64,000 nt of DNA from Epinephelus fuscoguttatus (taxonomy: Eukaryota; Chordata; Actinopteri; Perciformes; Serranidae): assembly GCF_011397635.1 (NCBI RefSeq), contig NC_064774.1, positions 2,210,449-2,274,448 on the forward strand, written 5' to 3'. The notes beneath the pieces are model-generated. The model ran no database searches. It was not told where the DNA came from and saw only the letters and a program-made list of their open reading frames with translations. The translations under genes and the position numbers were made by a program. This document shows positions 33,671-46,589 of the stretch, piece by piece (the stretch's first letter is position 1; each line of letters begins with the position of its first letter).

Positions 33671-36600
33671 TTGTGGCAGGCTGTGGCAGGTTGTGGCATC
33701 ATGTGGCACGCTGTGGCATCATGTGGCACGCTGTGGCATCATGTGGCACGCTGTGGCATTATGTGGCACGCTGTGGCATCATGTGGCACGCTGTGGCATT
33801 ATGTGGCATCATGTGGCAGGCTGTGGCACGCTGTGGCATCATGTGGCACGCTGTGGCAGGCTGTGGCAGGTTGTGGCATCATGTGGCACGCTGTGGCATC
33901 ATGTGGCATCATGTGGCAGGCTGTGGCACGCTGTGGCATCATGTGGCAGGCTGTGGCAGGCTGTGGCATCATGTGGCAGGCTGTGGCAGGTTGTGGCATC
34001 ATGTGGCACGCTGTGGCATCATGTGGCATCATGTGGCAGGCTGTGGCACGCTGTGGCATCATGTGGCACGCTGTGGCAGGCTGTGGCATCATGTGGCAGG
34101 CTGTGGCAGGCTGTGGCACGCTGTGGCATCATGTGGCAGGCTGTGGCAGGCTGTGGCACGCTGTGGCATCATGTGGCAGGCTGTGGCACGCTGTGGCATC
34201 ATGTGGCAGGCTGTGGCATCATGTGGCAGGCTGTGGCACGCTGTGGCATCATGTGGCAGGCTGTGGCACGCTGTGGCATCATGTGGCAGGCTGTGGCATC
34301 ATGTGGCAGGCTGTGGCATCATGTGGCATCATGTGGCACGCTGTGGCATCATGTGGCATCATGTGGCACGCTGTGGCATCATGTGGCACGCTGTGGCATC
34401 ATGTGGCACGCTGTGGCATCATGTGGCAGGCTGTGGCATCATGTGGCACGCTGTGGCAGGCTGTGGCATCATGTGGCAGGCTGTGGCATCATGTGGCACG
34501 CTGTGGCAGGCTGTGGCAGGCTGTGGCATCATGTGGCAGGCTGTGGCACGCTGTGGCATCATGTGGCACGCTGTGGCATCATGTGGCAGGCTGTGGCATC
34601 ATGTGGCACGCTGTGGCACGCTGTGGCATCATGTGGCACGCTGTGGCATCATGTGGCACGCTGTGGCATCATGTGGCATCATGTGGCACGCTGTGGCATC
34701 ATGTGGCAGGCTGTGGCATCATGTGGCAGGCTGTGGCAGGCTGTGGCATCATGTGGCACGCTGTGGCATCATGTGGCAGGCTGTGGCAGGCTGTGGCATC
34801 ATGTGGCAGGCTGTGGCATCATGTGGCAGGCTGTGGCACGCTGTGGCACCATGTGGCAGGCTGTGGCAGGCTGTGGCATCATGTGGCACGCTGTGGCATC
34901 ATGTGGCAGGCTGTGGCAGGCTGTGGCATCATGTGGCAGGCTGTGGCATCATGTGGCAGGCTGTGGCACGCTGTGGCACCATGTGGCAGGCTGTGGCACG
35001 CTGTGGCATCATGTGGCAGGCTGTGGCACGCTGTGGCACCATGTGGCAGGCTGTGGCACGCTGTGGCATCATGTGGCAGGCTGTGGCATCATGTGGCAGG
35101 CTGTGGCATCATGTGGCACGCTGTGGCATCATGTGGCACGCTGTGGCATCATGTGGCATCATGTGGCACGCTGTGGCATCATGTGGCAGGCTGTGGCATC
35201 ATGTGGCATCATGTGGCAGGCTGTGGCAGGCTGTGGCATCATGTGGCAGGCTGTGGCAGGCTGTGGCACCATGTGGCATCATGTGGCATCATGTGGCAGG
35301 CTGTGGCAGGCTGTGGCATCATGTGGCAGGCTGTGGCACGCTGTGGCACCATGTGGCAGGCTGTGGCACGCTGTGGCATCATGTGGCACGCTGTGGCAGG
35401 CTGTGGCATCATGTGGCAGGCTGTGGCACGCTGTGGCACCATGTGGCAGGCTGTGGCACGCTGTGGCATCATGTGGCAGGCTGTGGCACGCTGTGGCATC
35501 ATGTGGCAGGCTGTGGCACGCTGTGGCATCATGTGGCAGGCTGTGGCATCATGTGGCAGGCTGTGGCATCATGTGGCATCATGTGGCACGCTGTGGCATC
35601 ATGTGGCATCATGTGGCACGCTGTGGCATCATGTGGCACGCTGTGGCATCATGTGGCACGCTGTGGCATCATGTGGCAGGCTGTGGCATCATGTGGCACG
35701 CTGTGGCATCATGTGGCAGGCTGTGGCATCATGTGGCACGCTGTGGCAGGCTGTGGCACGCTGTGGCATCATGTGGCACGCTGTGGCATCATGTGGCAGG
35801 CTGTGGCATCATGTGGCACGCTGTGGCATGCTGTGGCATCATGTGGCACGCTGTGGCATCATGTGGCACGCTGTGGCATCATGTGGCACGCTGTGGCATC
35901 ATGTGGCACGCTGTGGCATCATGTGGCATCATGTGGCACGCTGTGGCATCATGTGGCAGGCTGTGGCATCATGTGGCAGGCTGTGGCAGGCTGTGGCATC
36001 ATGTGGCACGCTGTGGCAGGCTGTGGCATCATGTGGCACGCTGTGGCAGGCTGTGGCATCATGTGGCAGGCTGTGGCATGCTGTGGCATCATGTGGCAGG
36101 CTGTGGCATCATGTGGCATCATGTGGCAGGCTGTGGCATCATGTGGCACGCTGTGGCATCATGTGGCATCATGTGGCATCATGTGGCACGCTGTGGCATC
36201 ATGTGGCACGCTGTGGCATCATGTGGCAGGTTGTGGCATCATGTGGCATCATGTGGCAGGCTGTGGCATCATGTGGCACGCTGTGGCATCATGTGGCACG
36301 CTGTGGCATCATGTGGCACGCTGTGGCATCATGTGGCAGGTTGTGGCATCATGTGGCATCATGTGGCATCATGTGGCACGCTGTGGCATCATGTGGCATC
36401 ATGTGGCATCATGTGGCACGCTGTGGCATCATGTGGCACGCTGTGGCATCATGTGGCATCATGTGGCATCATGTGGCAGGCTGTGGCATCATGTGGCATC
36501 ATGTGGCATCATGTGGCACGCTGTGGCATCATGTGGCACGCTGTGGCATCATGTGGCAGGCTGTGGCATCATGTGGCATCATGTGGCACGCTGTGGCATC

Positions 36601-37460
36601 ATGTGGCATCATGTGGCATGCTGTGGCATCATGTGGCAGGCTGTGGCATCATGTGGCATCATGTGGCACGCTGTGGCATCATGTGGCAGGCTGTGGCATC
36701 ATGTGGCAGGCTGTGGCATCATGTGGCACGCTGTGGCATCATGTGGCAGGCTGTGGCATCATGTGGCAGGCTGTGGCATCATGTGGCATCATGTGGCACG
36801 CTGTGGCATCATGTGGCACGCTGTGGCATCATGTGGCAGGCTGTGGCATCATGTGGCAGGCTGTGGCATCATGTGGCAGGCTGTGGCATCATGTGGCAGG
36901 CTGTGGCATCATGTGGCACGCTGTGGCATCATGTGGCAGGCTGTGGCATCATGTGGCATCATGTGGCACGCTGTGGCATCATGTGGCATCATGTGGCATC
37001 ATGTGGCAGGCTGTGGCATCATGTGGCATCATGTGGCACGCTGTGGCATCATGTGGCATCATGTGGCATCATGTGGCACGCTGTGGCAGGCTGTGGCATC
37101 ATGTGGCACGCTGTGGCAGGCTGTGGCATCATGTGGCATCATGTGGCATGCTGTGGCACGCTGTGGCATCATGTGGCAGGCTGTGGCATCATGTGGCACG
37201 CTGTGGCATCATGTGGCATCATGTGGCACGCTGTGGCATCATGTGGCATCATGTGGCACGCTGTGGCATCATGTGGCATCATGTGGCATCATGTGGCACA
37301 CTGTGGCAGGCTGTGGCATCATGTGGCATCATGTGGCACGCTGTGGCAGGCTGTGGCATCATGTGGCACACTGTGGCACGCTGTGGCATCATGTGGCATG
37401 CTGTGGCATCATGTGGCATGCTGTGGCATCATGTGGCACACTGTGGCACGCTGTGGCAGG
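33671..37460. repeat. Decamer array 2 (379 units), inverted to array 1
   Basis: Units such as CTGTGGCATC and ATGTGGCACG, exactly ten bases each over 3790 bp. Complement of array 1, so the pair could form a hairpin or cruciform with arms of several kilobases. Open frames of about 1300 codons in all three plus frames are by-products. Confidence 0.98.
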
Positions 37461-38343
37461 CTGTGACCAAAGTACAGATTTCCACTGGTCTAATGTCCAT
37501 TCCTTGTGTTTCTTGGCCCAAACAAATCTCTTCTGCTTGTTGCCTCTCCTTAGCAGTGGTTTCCTAGCAGCTATTTGACCATGAAGGCCTGATTCGCGCA
37601 GTCTCCTCTTAACAGTTGTTCTAGAGATGGGTCTGCTGCTAGAACTCTGTGTGGCATTCATCTGGTCTCTGATCTGAGCTGCTGTTAACTTGCCATTTCT
37701 GAGGCTGGTGACTCGGATGAACTTATCCTCAGAAGCAGAGGTGACTCTTGGTCTTCCTTTCCTGGGTCGGTCCTCATGTGTGCCAGTTTCGTTGTAGCGC
37801 TTGATGGTTTTTGCGACTCCACTTGGGGACACATTTAAAGTTTTTGCAATTTTCCGGACTGACTGACCTTCATTTCTTAAAGTAATGATGGCCACTGCTT
37901 TTCTTTAGTTAGCTGATTGGTTCTTGCCATAATATGAATTTTAACAGTTGTCCAATAGGGCTGTCGGCTGTGTATTAACCTGACTTCTGCACAACACAAC
38001 TGATGGTCCCAACCCCATTGATAAAGCAAGAAATTCCACTAATTAACCCTGATAAGGCACACCTGTGAAGTGGAAACCATTTCAGGTGACTACCTCTTGA
38101 AGCTCATGGAGAGAATGCCAAGAGTGTGCAAAGCAGTAATCAGAGCAAAGGGTGGCTATTTTGAAGAAACTAGAATATAAAACATGTTTTCAGTTATTTC
38201 ACCTTTTTTTGTTAAGTACATAACTCCACATGTGTTCATTCATAGTTTTGATGCCTTCAGTGAGAATCTACAATGTAAATAGTCATGAAAATAAAGAAAA
38301 CGCATTGAATGAGAAGGTGTGTCCAAACTTTTGGCCTGTACTG
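37461..38343 (-). pseudogene. Truncated Tc1-like transposon
   Basis: The 5' end is intact: CAGTACAGGCCAAAAGTTTG at 38343 reading leftward, flanked by TA. The transposase reads MAIITLRNEGQSVRKIAKTL through GRPRVTSASEDKF to WTLDQWKSVLW. It stops at the first catalytic region, where the decamer array takes over. One base is missing near the start (about 37905), shifting the original Met at about 37930 out of frame. The distal half and second terminal repeat are gone. Confidence 0.85.
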
Positions 38344-38426
38344 TATATTACATATATATATCATATATATGTAATATATGTATGTGTATATATGTATATA
38401 ATATAATATATATATAATCTGTTTGT
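38344..38426. repeat. AT-rich microsatellite
   Basis: Alternating TATATA with scattered G, separating the Tc1 fragment from the start of segmental duplication copy B. Confidence 0.85.
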
Positions 38427-38734
38427 TTGACCTTTTCATGTATAATGTCGCATTGTTGTGGCTGCACAGGTCTGTACGCCTCCTTCATTATGTGCAACAA
38501 GCTAAAGATTTAAGTTGCACAAATATACAATGATCAACACACACAGTTTTCATTAGTCAAAAATGTATTTCTGCAAATATGATTATGAATAAAGTGGTCT
38601 GTTTTATACCGGTATTAAGTTAGTTTGATATTGGACATTCACATTCATTTGACATTCAAAAGACAACAACAAACAACAATAATAACATAAGTAATGATAA
38701 TAATAAATACTAGCTCTGTTAAAACAGATGATTA

Positions 38735-40330
38735 AGTTTGGCATAATGAAAGTTCATCATGGCAGAGCAGTTTTATTGGATGTCACTGTACTGTGTGAGG
38801 TGACAGGTGTTCAAAGTGACTCAGCCTACACACATGACAGAATGTGCTGGTGGAAATGCTGTATCTAGATATTGCTATTCTTTTTAACCTTGTAAAACAC
38901 TTTGTGCTACATTTATGTATAAAAAGTGCTTTATAAATAAAGATTGATTGATTGAAGTAATGATGATGGTTGTCATCACGATAACAGGTTGGATTATTTC
39001 AAAAACAATACAAAGGATCTTCAAAGTGCAAAGTTTAAGTTTTTGAGTGTGGCATGTCATGTCATTGCTTACTGTGGCAGTGAATTAATTATTGTGTGCA
39101 AAAGGAGGCGTCTGCGAGCTCTGGCTTGCCTACACCTCGCATTTTGCATGTTGAGAAGCATGAGAGAGCTTGCAGACATGTTGCTGGTGGGTAAAGAGTG
39201 GCCAGCTTCATTTTGGGCAATTTCAATAGTCACAGGTGCGTTCAGATTTTGGTGCAGTACCTCAGCCAAGCCAGCAGATGGGGTGCTTTCGTAGGTAGTA
39301 CCTCTGCTCTGCCAGCAGATGGGGTGTTTTCCCACCAATCTTTTAGTATGTCTGAATGGACCCAACTTGTTTCGTAGGTAGGAGAAGTATCTAGTGGTAG
39401 TACGTAGTAGTAGTATGCAGTATGCCAGTGGGCCTTTCGAATGCAGCCCCGGTTCTGCCAGACACCATCTTGTTCACAGTGTGAAGTTAGCCACAGTAAA
39501 GAATACAGCTTCCGTGGCAAATCGGTTGCTGAGCTTCAAAATAAAAGTCCGGAAGTGTTACTGAATTTGCAAATTAGGCGCAAAAAGTAGTGTCATAAAT
39601 ATCTCTTGTGCCAGAAATAAAATACAAAAATCTACAGTCATGAACAGAAGAGGATGACATGTTATAACTTCGATAAACTTCTAACTTTTTATCTGGTACC
39701 ATCAGTCACTAAAAGCTGCCTCTTATCCAGTGACACACGTCAGCATTTAGCTTTTCGATCAATAGAAACTGGTTAGAGATCAGCGCTGTACAACAGAGCC
39801 TCGTCACTTGACTTGTTTGACTTGTTTCCAGCTGCAAGTCAAAGCCACATTTGAGATGCCACAAGCAGTTTTAAAAAAAAACAGACTGTGATCAAAATAA
39901 AAGGCAGAGACAGGGAATTTTTTTTTAATCTGCTTTAAAATTTACAGCTGCACTACATGTAAATGAAAAACTATGTAAAATAAACAGCAGGGCTGTACAT
40001 GAATGTTTTTGCACACAGCACTGGAGCTACAGCGGTTTAAAGGGTGGCAGCACAGGGCACTAAACTATAACATGAGTACAAAAGTATCAAGTAGATCTCA
40101 ATCCACTGTAGTTTGGAACAATTAAAAGTCTTTGTGGGAGGAGTTGAAAAGTCATTTTCTATCTGTTGGCCTTTCAGATGAATCGAGAGCTGAAAAATGT
40201 TTTAAATCTTTTTATTTATTTATTCTATTAATCTTATTTATGTACAGTATTCAAATAAAACACAAGAAGCTTGTGCTCTAGAGAAAGGATCAACACTCAG
40301 TGAAAAACCTAAGCCCTATGATAAGCTAAT
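38735..40330. other. Sequence specific to copy B, mixed repeat debris
   Basis: 38880-38957 looks like a retroposon 3' tail (GTGCTTTATAAATAAAG, then GATTGATTGA). 39290-39450 includes a MITE-like stretch whose reverse reads GGGGCTGCATTCGAAAGGCC. 39560-40330 is AT-rich with no recognised feature. Confidence 0.45.
39465..39562 (-). promoter_or_regulatory. Orphan zinc-finger promoter copy
   Basis: The reverse strand carries the CACTTCCGGACTTTTATTTT block, GAAGCTGTATTCTTTACTGT and an AAGATGGTGTC YY1-like core, matching promoters of genes 1 and 2. No exon 1 is attached. It lies in the material unique to copy B. Confidence 0.5.
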
Positions 40331-43326
40331 ATGGCAAGACTTAACTATACAAACCAATGAGCAGCGATAACTAGCATGTCTTTGGGGTCATCGGGTGGGA
40401 ACCTCCTTTCACCAGTGTTTCGTCTAGTTGGTCCCATGACACCTCCAGGAGGCTAGACAGTGATCTCTGGCGTCCCAGAGACACTCCCCTAATGCCAGGT
40501 CTCACTGCTCTCCACACTAACCAAACAACCTCCTTTACCTTACTTACACATGGCTTTCTCAGCCCACACATGGCTTTCTCAGCCCAAGCAGCACTGCCAT
40601 CTTCAACCAAGCCCAGGCTCTGTACATGCGAGCTCTAAGTAGAAGCAGGGCTGACACTACCTTTCCTAACACATTCACCATACTCTATTTCACATGCTAC
40701 ATAGCATAACTCCAATATAAGATAAAGTTAAAGGAGCTAAATGAACTTACAAGATCAGCAAACACACTCACCTTGCCGCATGGCCTCAAACAAAATGGAT
40801 TCAAATAGGCCACTCCCACACTTAAATACTTCCTCTTCCTGGATTTCTCCTGACAGGAAGTGGATCTCTCCACCTGATCTCAAGGGGTTATGTGCCCTGC
40901 TTAGTAGTTCCCCCTGCTGGCCCCCAGATGACATTATTTCTTCTGTAACAGATAAACTGGCTGCATTTAATTGCTTCATCTGACATTTCCCTCACTGTCT
41001 TCCTCAAACTCTGTCCCCGCACTCCAAGTTCCCCCAGGAGCGAGACAGCTGATCTTGCTATGAATCCCCTACACCCCACTTCCACTGGACAAATCCTAGT
41101 CTTCCATCCTCGCTGCTCAGCTTCTGCTCCTAAGTCTGCATATCTAAACTTTTTTCTTTCATAGGCTTCTTCCACTGAGTCTTCCCAAGGAACTGTCAGC
41201 TCAATGAAATAAACTATCCGTTGACTCACTGACCACAACACTAAGTCAGGCCTCTGCCTGGTACAAACTATTTCCTGGGGAACAACAAGCTTTCCCCCTA
41301 AATCTACTTGCATTTCCCAATCACAAGCACCTTCTAGGCGGCCACACCCTTGCCTCCTCACTAACTTATCCCTTCTGTATTTCTCTCACGGACAAACTGA
41401 ATTACTAAACTCCTATCCTTAACACCTTCTGAATTCACCTGTCTTCGTTTCCCTTCGATGCCTGCAGCTAAACATTTCAACACCTGGTTATGTCGCCATG
41501 TATATCGGCCTTGTGACAAGCTAACTTTACAGCCTGACAAAATATGCTTTAAGGTTGCGGTACGTGAACACAATGGGCATGATGGGTCCTCATTTACCCA
41601 CAGTTTTAGGTTCTGGGGGGTTGGTAACACATCGTATGTAGCCCCTACCAGGAATCTAATACGATTCTCCTCCATACTCCACAGGTCCCTCCAACTAAGC
41701 TTCCTCTTCTCTACATTTTCCCAATTCAACCACTGTCCCTGTTTAGCCTGGGCCACTACTTTTGCACCCCTTAGCATCTCTTCCTGTCTACGTATCTGTT
41801 CTACAACCAGCTTTCTTTTATCTTTGAGACCTGCTTTATTCCATACCAGTTTGCCTGAGCCAAGCCCCAGGCCTCCCGGGCCAAACTGAACATTACCTAC
41901 AATCTCTGCATGTCTAAGAGCTGCCTCTGCCTCCTGAACTGCCGATTGGGTTCCACTTCCTCCCCTTGGTTGGATTTGGAGCCACACTCCTAACTACCAC
42001 GTCCTTACTCCCAGATAGCAAGAGCTCTGTCCTGACCTTGGTACATTTAAATTCCTCTGTTAAACTAGATACTGGCAGCTGAAGAATCCCTTTCCCATAC
42101 AATGCAACACTACTTAGGCACCTAGGAGCACCCAACCACTTCCTAATATAGGAGCTAACCGACCTTTCAATTCTCTCCACTACAGATATTGGAATTTCAT
42201 AAATTGACAGTGGCCACATTAACCTAGGATATAGCCCAAATTGCAAACACCACAACTTCAACTTTCCTGGAAGTTCAGATTTCTCTATTCTATCCAATCC
42301 TTCTGCCACATCTTTCCTCAATTTCACCACCTGTTCCTCATCATTCAATTCCACATTGTACCACCTACCTAAGCTCTTTACTGACTTTTCCCTAATTGTT
42401 GGGATTTCCTCATCATCTATGACAAACTTCCTATCACTTAATTTCCCTCTACATATCAAGATGCTTCTAGATTTACTAGGCTTGATCTTCATACTGGCCC
42501 ACTTGAGGTTCTTATTTACCTTCTCTAGTAGCCTCTTTGTACATGGCATTGTTGTGGTCACCAGTGTCATGTCATCCATGTAAGCCCTAACTGGTGGAAG
42601 ATGCAACCCCTTCTGTCGTCTCTCTCCACCTACCACCCACTTAGAAGCCCTGATGATTACTTCCATTGCCATAGTAAATGCTAACGGAGAAATTGTACAC
42701 CCTGCCATGATGCCTATTTCTAGCCTCTGCCAACCTGTTGTGAAACCTGTCGTACTTAGACACAACCTAATATCCTGAAAATATGCTTTCACTAAATTAA
42801 CAACTACCTGTGGCACTCTGAAGTAGTCAAATGCACTCCAAATGAGGCTGTGCGGTACTGAACCAAACGCATTTGCAAGATCTAAAAATACTACATGCAG
42901 GTCCCTTTTCTTAATCTTCGCTGCCTGAATCTGGTGCCAGATCATGCTAGTATGCTCGAAACACCCTGAAAAACCTGGTATTCCTGCCTTCTGCACCATG
43001 GTATCTATTAAGCTATTCCTTTCTAAGTAGCTAGCTAATCTTTGCGCAACTACACTAAAGAAAATCTTCCCCTCTACATTCAAGAGAGAAATCATCCGGA
43101 ACTGGCTAAGGTCCACAGACTCCTTCTCCTTAGGAATGAGGACACCCCCTGCCCTACGCCATGCTCTTGGTATAACTTGCTTCTCCCAAACTATTCTTAG
43201 CTGTTTCCATAAAAATTTAAGGGTATCAGGCGCACCTTTATAAACCCGGTAGGGGACTCCATTAGGCCCCGGGGCCGAAGAAGCCTTTGCACGCCTGACC
43301 ACCTCCTGAAGCAGAGCATCAACAGA
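40330..43326 (-). pseudogene. R2/HERO-like LINE with restriction-like endonuclease (5'-truncated)
   Basis: The minus strand encodes, in order, a reverse transcriptase (QFRMISLLNVEGKIFF, VVFLDLANAFGSVPHSL, catalytic AYMDDMTLV), a thumb region, and a CCHC knuckle (CPLCSRTATLKHILSGC). A restriction-like endonuclease end follows (RPDLVLWSVS then ELTVPWEDSVEEAYERK). These are the marks of an RLE-type LINE of the R2/NeSL/HERO group. Frameshifts occur near 41950 and 41361. The 5' end is cut inside the coding region at about 43326, so the N-terminal fingers are missing. A 20-bp tandem duplication lies near 40550-40590 in the probable 3' UTR. Confidence 0.85.
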
Positions 43327-43329
43327 GAG

Positions 43330-43944
43330 GCCGAGGGAGGGACGGAGACAGAGACACTTTGTCCTTGTTATATGCGTCTTGTATATGAAACGTCTGTGTC
43401 ACATGTGTGCAACCGCAGTAATTTCATTAACGTCACAAACTGATGTAGTGTAGCACATGTAACATACAGACCAATGTCTCACTGTAGACTAATGAACAGA
43501 CAGATGAAACAGAGGAGCAGCTCTGTGTCTCTCTGACTGCTGATGAAGAACTTGTGAGTGAGGGGGCAGAGCTGTGCTGGGAGTGTGAGAGAGAAAAGAA
43601 GCACACTGGTACACGTTATGTTACACAACTTGACTCTATATAGATTTAAACGGTATTATCTAAATTCATATCTTGATTGAAAATACATCAATATATCGAA
43701 CACAGTCATTACATCGCCCAGCCCTAAGAGAGGGTGTCATATAATCCAGTATGTCCTCTCCTCAGATGGGTAATGATCATCTCTTGCCTTGGGATCCCAC
43801 TCTGTAATCTGCCTGCACTGAATATTCCTTAGTGACACTTGCACGTCACTCAAATGTTGTTTTAATGATTGTTATATTTGCTTTTTCATTTCCTTCCACC
43901 CCTGCATGAGCAGGAGCCCACAGAGATGTCATCCTGCTCAAACA
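43330..43944. other. Duplicated non-coding segment (copy B)
   Basis: Direct match to 13985-14590. Contains the string CGCCCAGCCCTAAGAG near 43715, which resembles a hAT-type element end. No coding sequence. Confidence 0.6.
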
Positions 43945-44035
43945 GTGTGACGTTAGCCACAGTGAAGAATACAGCTTCCAGAGCAGATGAGTTGCTGAGC
44001 TTCAAAATAAAAGTCTAGAAGTGTTACTGAAATTA
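43945..44035 (-). promoter_or_regulatory. Orphan zinc-finger promoter copy (copy B)
   Basis: Counterpart of 14595-14695, with the same TTTATTTTGAAGCTCAGCAA and GCTGTATTC blocks and no adjoining exon 1. Confidence 0.5.
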
Positions 44036-44149
44036 CAGGTTACCTCAAAAACACACGCAGGAAGATAAATGATTCAAATACACTTGAGCCTGAGGGTTTA
44101 TTCTTTAACTCGGAGACAAAAGCTTCAACCCTCCCACACACACACACAC

Positions 44150-44460
44150 ACAACAGCTGAAAGATTTGTCCCCTTAACTAAAGCTCATGTGACAAATTAA
44201 GTTTTACTTCAGTGAGAATCTTGTTTCACTAATTTAATAGTTTCTCTCCCGTAGGGATCCTCATGTGTTCCTTCAGACCCCAGACGAACAATCTTTTACA
44301 ACTCTCAGAACAAATAAACTATTTTTGGGTCATAATAAGTCTCAAACAACGTACTAGGGCTTACTTATTTTTCAGAAAGTTTTATATTGACTGAAATTCT
44401 CTGGTCTCCTTCCAATTGTCATCAGTGTACGGTTCAGGTACAATAAAATCTCCCTTCTAA
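44150..44460 (-). pseudogene. Decayed zinc-finger block downstream of gene 4
   Basis: Counterpart of 14815-15130, with the same mixed-frame finger and linker debris. Confidence 0.55.
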
Positions 44461-44466
44461 TGCCCC

Positions 44467-45968
44467 TTAGTGTGATTCTAGTGAGACTGACTCATTCACA
44501 ACACACTTGTGTTTTCTGAAATGTTTACGCCAAGCAAATCTTTGGTCACAAACACTGCAGCGAAAAGCTTTCTCACCAGTGTGAGTTCTCATGTGTGCTT
44601 TCAAAGTCCCTTTCTGTGAAAAAGATTTCAGACAAACTGAACAGCTGAAGCACCTTTTTCCGGTATGCATGTTCATGTGTGTCTTCAGAGTTCCAGATTG
44701 ACCAAATCTTTTCCCACACTCAGAGCAGCTATATGGTTTCTCTCCTGTGTGAGTTCTCATGTGTCTCTTTAGATGACCTAAGTGAGAAAATCCAAGCCCA
44801 CACTCGGAACAGCTGTATGGTTTCTCTCCAGTGTGAGTTCTCATGTGTGTATTCAAGGTCTCTTTCCGTGTAAAAGATTTCAGACAAACTGAACAGCTGA
44901 AGCACCTTTTTCCGGCATGCATGTTCATGTGTTCTTTCAGTTGTCCAATGTGACCAAATCTTTTCCCACACTCGGAGCAGCTATATGGTTTTTCTCTTGT
45001 GTGAATTCTCATGTGTACCTTCAGATGTCCAGTTCGACCAAATTTTTTCCCACACTCAGAGCAGCTATATGGTTTTTCTCCTGTGTGAGTGCTCATGTGT
45101 TCTTTCAGATTTCCAAGTTGACCAAATCTTTTTCCACACTCAGAGCAGCTATATGGTTTTTCTCCTGTGTGAGTGCTCATGTGTTTCTTCAGAGTTCCAA
45201 GTTGAGAATATCCTTTCCCACACTCGGAGCAGCTAAATGGTTTCTCTCCTGTGTGAGTGCTCATGTGTAGCTTCAGATTTCTAAGATGACCAAATCTTTC
45301 CCCACACTCGGAGCAGCTATATGGTTTTTCTCCTGTGTGAGTCCTCATGTGTAGCTTCAGATGTCCAACTTGAGAAAATCTTTTCCCACACTTGGAGCAG
45401 CTAAATGGTTTCTCTCCTGTGTGAGTTCTGATGTGTATCTTCAGATTTCCACGTTGAGAAAATCCTTTCCCACACTCGGAGCAGCTATATGGTTTTTCTC
45501 CTGTGTGAGTGCTCATGTGTATCTTCAGATTTCCACGTTGAGGAAATCTTTTCCCACACTCAGAGCAGCTATGTGGGGTTTTTTTACCACCATTCAAATC
45601 ACTGACGGGGACTTTATCATTTTTCAGAGCGTTGAAACCTGACTGAGGTTCTCTGGCCTCTGTCCAATCATCACTGTCATCAGCCTCAGGTTGTAAATGT
45701 GTATCTGGATCTGAGTTCCTGGCTGGTTCTGGTCCTCTATAGTCCTCTCCATCAGATTCTGTTTCCATCTGTTCAGTGTGTCTTTGATGAAGCTGTGAGG
45801 ACTGAGATTTCTCTTCATCATCTTCACTCTTCACAGGAACAGGAGTGGATGTGAACTCCTGTTCCTCTTTAATGTGTGGAGGCTCTGGGTCCTCCTGGTC
45901 CACACTGGAGCTCCACTCCTGCTGCTCAGGGGGAACCTCTTCTTTCACCACCAACAGCTGCTGGACGT
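44467..45968 (-). CDS. C2H2 zinc-finger protein gene 4, exon 2
   Basis: The acceptor CTGCAG ends at 45969, and phase 1 joins exon 1 at 51584-51776, giving 564 residues. After [12 protein letters not shown] the shortened acidic linker matches gene 3, with SUMO-like VVKEEV, HIKEEQ and PVKSED. Thirteen fingers follow, the last non-canonical (CSVCDQRFAWRKH...HKC). Fingers 6-13 correspond one-to-one to gene 3 with few helix changes, whereas fingers 1-5 differ at contact positions (QRGNLKIH twice, QVGHLKLH, HLRNLKLH, QLGTLKKH). The N-terminal half of the array has therefore changed specificity after duplication. Likely a nuclear DNA-binding regulator with unknown target. Confidence 0.88.
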
Positions 45969-46145
45969 CTGCAGGAAACAGGAAACACACACATGTTACA
46001 GAGAAATGTTGTTCATTCACATCACAGCTCAAAAACTCCTTACTGAACTTCTACAGATCTCTGAGCATCAAACAGCTTCACAGTGTTCACTCAGCTGTGT
46101 CAGAGTGAGTGAGGTTGAGCTAAGCTTTCATTTTCGCAGCAATCA

Positions 46146-46589
46146 TTAACATCCATTGAGACTCTTGTCATGTTTGGAGGCTCCAGTGCAGCTCTTCCTT
46201 TGTTCAGGCTTATGTGAATTATGTGAGAATGACTGTCCATGGGATGCCAGAGTTTGCTGTGAGTCAAGTCTGATTATTAGGTACACCCTGCTGGTACCAG
46301 GTTGGACCCCCTTTTTAATTCTTGGTGTCACAGACTCAACAAGGTGCTGGAAACATTCCTCAGAGATGTTGGTCCATATTGACATGATGACATCACACAG
46401 CTGCTGCAGATTTGTCGGCTGCACATCCATGATGAGAATCTCCTGTTCCAGCACATCCCAAAGGTGCTCTATTGGACTGAGATCTGGTGACTGTGGAGGC
46501 CATTGGAGTACAGTGAACTCACTGTCATGTTTGAGATGATGTGAGCTTTGTGACATGGTGCGTTATGCTGCTGGAAGCAGCCATCAGAA
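46146..46589 (-). pseudogene. Tc1-like transposase, C-terminal part (copy B)
   Basis: Same block as 16840-17281 (PPQSPDLSPIEHLWDVL). Here it is in line with the N-terminal part at 49631-50045, the two being split by the BED-finger transposon at 46590-49630. The second catalytic region reads FQQHNAPCH with His for the catalytic Asp, so the enzyme was already dead or has decayed. Confidence 0.85.

Larger units (their letters stand above)
27692..37460. mobile_element. Foldback-like decamer element, copy 1 (right flank missing)
   Basis: Order: left flank 27692-28250, decamer array 28251-33040 (TGCCACANNN), non-coding spacer 33041-33670, oppositely oriented array 33671-37460 (NNTGTGGCAN). The right flank expected from copy 2 is absent: the array runs directly into a truncated Tc1 element. 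No transposase is visible, so it would be non-autonomous. I do not recognise the family. The architecture (arms built of tandem repeats around a small loop) is that of foldback elements. Confidence 0.7.

Noticed and set aside
33657-37578. Three overlapping plus-strand frames of about 1300 codons
   Set aside because: Same artefact in the reversed array; no start context or codon bias, and they end just past the repeat.
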